Source: Heminiphilus faecis | GTDB taxonomy: Bacteria > Bacteroidota > Bacteroidia > Bacteroidales > Muribaculaceae | Length of the DNA stretch: 64,000 bases | Assembly (NCBI RefSeq): GCF_008728965.1 | Contig: NZ_VSMC01000012.1 | Location: forward strand, 1 to 64,000 | Direction: 5' to 3' | In this document: one piece after another, positions 61,778 through 64,000 of the stretch | Position numbering within the stretch: the first letter of the stretch is position 1 | Layout: each line of letters begins with the position of its first letter | Position numbers and translations under genes: made by a program | Notes under the pieces: model-generated | What the model saw: the letters and a program-made list of their open reading frames with translations, nothing else | Databases searched by the model: none | What the model was told of the DNA's origin: nothing

Positions 61778-63982
61778 TTATTTACGGGGATTGATTGTGC
61801 GCTCTCCGAGATATTTGGCAAATTCTCCTCTAAGGCGCTGTAGCTCTACATGGGTCTCCATTAGCCGCATGATTGTGGCGTTGTCGGCGTCAGCCGATCT
61901 GTATGCCGCTTTTATTTCGTCGTGCAGTTTTCTTATGCGACACTCGAGTATGGCGTCTTTGTATTCATATATGGTACGAGGCACGAGGTCGTCGAGCCGG
62001 TCTTCGTCAGTCTCGATCTTGGCGTACTTCGTATGTACTTTGCTAAGTACATGCTTGTCGCTTACCAGTTCGAGAGTAAGATTGCGTATGGTGTTGTCGG
62101 AATGTGAGGTCAGAGTTTTTTCAAGATATAGAGCCGCATACCTGCGGGTGTCGCGGAAGTAGCGCTCGTCGGCTTCTTCGATGAGGCGCTTCTCGCGGCG
62201 TTCTATGCTCGCCATGTCGGTCTCTTCATTGCGTATGCGGCTTTCTCCCTCCGATATGAAGAGGGCGCGTTCTTCAAGCAGACGGCTGTTATTGCGCGAG
62301 TTGTCCTCGGCCCATGATTTTGAGGCTGTGGTCCGGGCTTCGTCAAAGGTGTCGGCCACATCGCGGTTTATGAATGTCAGTTCGTCGGCGGCAAGTTCAG
62401 AAGTAATGTATTCAAGTACGGTTACCGGAGTGGCGTTGCCGGCTTCGTCATAGGACTTGCATAGTTCAAGCATGCCGTAACGCAGGGCGTACTGCAATAC
62501 TTTCTTTTCGTACGGTCTGAGAAATTTTATGTCGGCCGGGCGCGACTCCGTGTACGTATTTGCATTGTCGGCCGACTCCGCCTCAACGTTGTCCTTCTGT
62601 TTTTCAGCCGTTTCGATATCGGCTATCGATTCGCGGGCGGTCTGCTGTCGGCGTTTAAGGTCGGCGTTTTCGGCCAATGCGCTTATCTGCTTGGACACCT
62701 CAAGCGATATCACCCGTTCGTTTATGTCAAGACGCCGGCTGCATTCCTGTATATATATGTTGCGGGTCACTGCTTCCGGTATCACCGATATGGACCTCAC
62801 TATATCGTTTATGACTTTTGCGCGGGCTATGGGGTCGTTGGCCACGCCCTGAAGCAGTATGTCGGTTTTGAACTGGATGAAGTCGGTCTCATGCGTTCTT
62901 ATATACTCCTCCAGCTCGGTCGACGAGTGCTTGCGTGAAAATGAATCCGGGTCGTCACCGTCAGGCAGAAGCAGTACTTTTATGTTGAGACCCTCCGACA
63001 GCAGCATGTCGATGCCTCGCAGCGAGGCTTTTATGCCGGCGGAGTCGCCGTCGTATATCACAGTCACGTTGTCGGTGAAGCGGTGTATGAGCCTTATCTG
63101 ACCCTCCGTCAGCGATGTTCCCGACGAGGCCACTACATTTTCTATGCCTGACTGGAACATGGATATGACATCCATGTAGCCTTCGACGAGTATGCACTTG
63201 TCTTTTTTTACGATGGACGGCTTGGCTTGGTATATGCCGTATAGCTGATTGCTTTTGTGGTATATGAGTGATTCCGGCGAGTTTACATACTTGGCCGGAA
63301 TATCCTTTTTAAGTGCGCGGCCGCCGAAAGCGACTACCTTTCCCGATACAGAAAGCACAGGAAAGGTCACGCGTCCCTTGAACCGGTCGTATACGCGTCC
63401 GTTTTCCGTGCGTATACACAGTCCGGTGTCGATAAGGTACTTTTCGCTGTAGCCTTTGCTTACCGCTTCATTGTAGAGTGTTGTGCTCTGCTCGCTTGCG
63501 TAGCCGAGGCGAAACTTTTTTATTACCGAGTCATTGAGCCCCCGTTCGTAAAAATACGATAGTCCGATGCTGCGTCCGTCGGAGGTTTCGTACAGGTTGT
63601 GCTCGAAGTGTTTAAGCGCAAATTCGTTTACGGCAAGCATGCTCGCTCTTTCCGACTCGCGTTCGCGCTCTTCGTCGGTTACCTCCTCTTCGTGAATCTC
63701 GATATTGTATTTTTGTGCCAGATATCGCAGTGCCTCGTTGTATGACATCTGCTCAAGCTCCATTATGAAGTTTACAGGGCTGCCTCCTTTGCCGCAACTA
63801 AAACACTTGCAGATGTTTTTGGCTTTCGACACCGAGAATGAGGGCGTCCTTTCGTTATGAAACGGACACAGTCCCATATAGTTCGAACCGCGTCTTTTAA
63901 GATTTACGAAATCGCCTACCACCTCCACGATGTCGGCGGTATCCAGTATGCGTTGTACGGTCTCTCGGTCTATCTTTTTCAC
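61778..63982 (-). CDS. dnaG: DNA primase
   Basis: A 734-residue bacterial primase. The N-terminal zinc ribbon is CPFH at residues 39-42 with CFSC at 60-63. The Toprim domain follows with KCILVEGYMDVISMF and VIYDGDSAGIKA. The C-terminal part is charged and helical and would contact the DnaB helicase. The start is GTG at 63982, 18 bases from the end of the window, giving MKKIDRETVQRIL. The protein is about 150 residues longer than E. coli DnaG, mainly in the C-terminal region. Confidence 0.95.
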   Translation of the reverse strand: MKKIDRETVQRILDTADIVEVVGDFVNLKRRGSNYMGLCPFHNERTPSFSVSKAKNICKCFSCGKGGSPVNFIMELEQMSYNEALRYLAQKYNIEIHEEEVTDEERERESERASMLAVNEFALKHFEHNLYETSDGRSIGLSYFYERGLNDSVIKKFRLGYASEQSTTLYNEAVSKGYSEKYLIDTGLCIRTENGRVYDRFKGRVTFPVLSVSGKVVAFGGRALKKDIPAKYVNSPESLIYHKSNQLYGIYQAKPSIVKKDKCILVEGYMDVISMFQSGIENVVASSGTSLTEGQIRLIHRFTDNVTVIYDGDSAGIKASLRGIDMLLSEGLNIKVLLLPDGDDPDSFSRKHSSTELEEYIRTHETDFIQFKTDILLQGVANDPIARAKVINDIVRSISVIPEAVTRNIYIQECSRRLDINERVISLEVSKQISALAENADLKRRQQTARESIADIETAEKQKDNVEAESADNANTYTESRPADIKFLRPYEKKVLQYALRYGMLELCKSYDEAGNATPVTVLEYITSELAADELTFINRDVADTFDEARTTASKSWAEDNSRNNSRLLEERALFISEGESRIRNEETDMASIERREKRLIEEADERYFRDTRRYAALYLEKTLTSHSDNTIRNLTLELVSDKHVLSKVHTKYAKIETDEDRLDDLVPRTIYEYKDAILECRIRKLHDEIKAAYRSADADNATIMRLMETHVELQRLRGEFAKYLGERTINPRK

Positions 63983-64000
63983 ATCAACAAAATTAGCAAA

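Noticed and set aside
1-64000. CRISPR arrays, complete insertion sequences, prophage or rRNA genes.
   Set aside because: I saw no regularly spaced repeats, transposase, integrase, phage structural gene or rRNA sequence in the window.

Overview
The window looks like a chromosome segment of a gut Bacteroidales bacterium, most likely a Muribaculaceae-type organism. Supporting signs are Bacteroidetes promoters (-7 box TAnnTTTG with a TTG-type -33 box about 19-21 bases upstream), many lipoproteins and outer-membrane barrels, a BtuG-like propeller lipoprotein beside a TonB receptor, a FeoA-FeoB fusion, membrane-anchored TPR/LuxR-type regulators, a PCMD-domain lipoprotein, and a carboxynorspermidine route to polyamines. 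The family-level placement is inference; the phylum is well supported.

Layout. 1-432: non-coding DNA with a dispersed repeat and a long hairpin. 0.4-8.2 kb: OmpA/TPR lipoprotein, GH31 alpha-xylosidase, speA, truA, DUF3298-type lipoprotein. 8.4-12.1 kb: acpP-fabF, a membrane OmpA-domain protein, a ThiF/MoeB-type E1-like enzyme. 12.1-17.2 kb (minus strand): M3 peptidase, an endonuclease/exonuclease/phosphatase-fold membrane protein, two tandem rhomboids. 17.3-18.4 kb: HU and a barrel protein. 18.4-24.0 kb: cobalamin riboswitch, TonB receptor, BtuG-like propeller, binding protein and permease. 24.0-26.4 kb: an AT-rich island with a small ORF and a two-gene ATPase plus PD-(D/E)XK-like unit. 26.4-33.3 kb: ABC-F, an AlkD-like protein, an outer-membrane barrel, a membrane regulator, a PAP2 phosphatase. 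33.4-37.4 kb: tRNA-Ser(GCU), dispersed repeats, a second membrane regulator, a small lipoprotein, an outer-membrane receptor remnant, tRNA-Glu(CUC). 37.4-41.1 kb: envelope lipoproteins and a barrel. 41.1-46.3 kb (minus strand): the uvrD-nspC-glycosyltransferase-radC operon. 46.4-51.0 kb: radical SAM plus DUF4130 pair and feoAB. 51-55 kb (minus strand): MATE, fabI, porin, DUF4136 lipoprotein. 55.4-57.5 kb: a small acidic protein with aguA-aguB. 57.6-64 kb (minus strand): methylmalonyl-CoA mutase (two subunits) and dnaG.

Links between genes. Polyamine synthesis is spread over three loci: speA makes agmatine, aguA and aguB convert it to putrescine, and nspC carries out the last step to (nor)spermidine; the NspA partner is not in the window. 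Cobalamin uptake (riboswitch to permease) supplies the cofactor of the methylmalonyl-CoA mutase encoded 35 kb away. The expected btuD ATPase is absent after btuC.

The most unusual element is the AT-rich island at 23,985-26,400. It encodes an OLD/AAA-type ATPase (Walker A, DEPEAH Walker B, H-loop) followed 5 bases later by a 224-residue protein with a D-x16-E-x-K...Q nuclease-like pattern. The pair sits behind a promoter that overlaps a perfect 14-bp inverted repeat plus a third half-site. It resembles ATPase-nuclease anti-phage modules in architecture but matches none that I can name.
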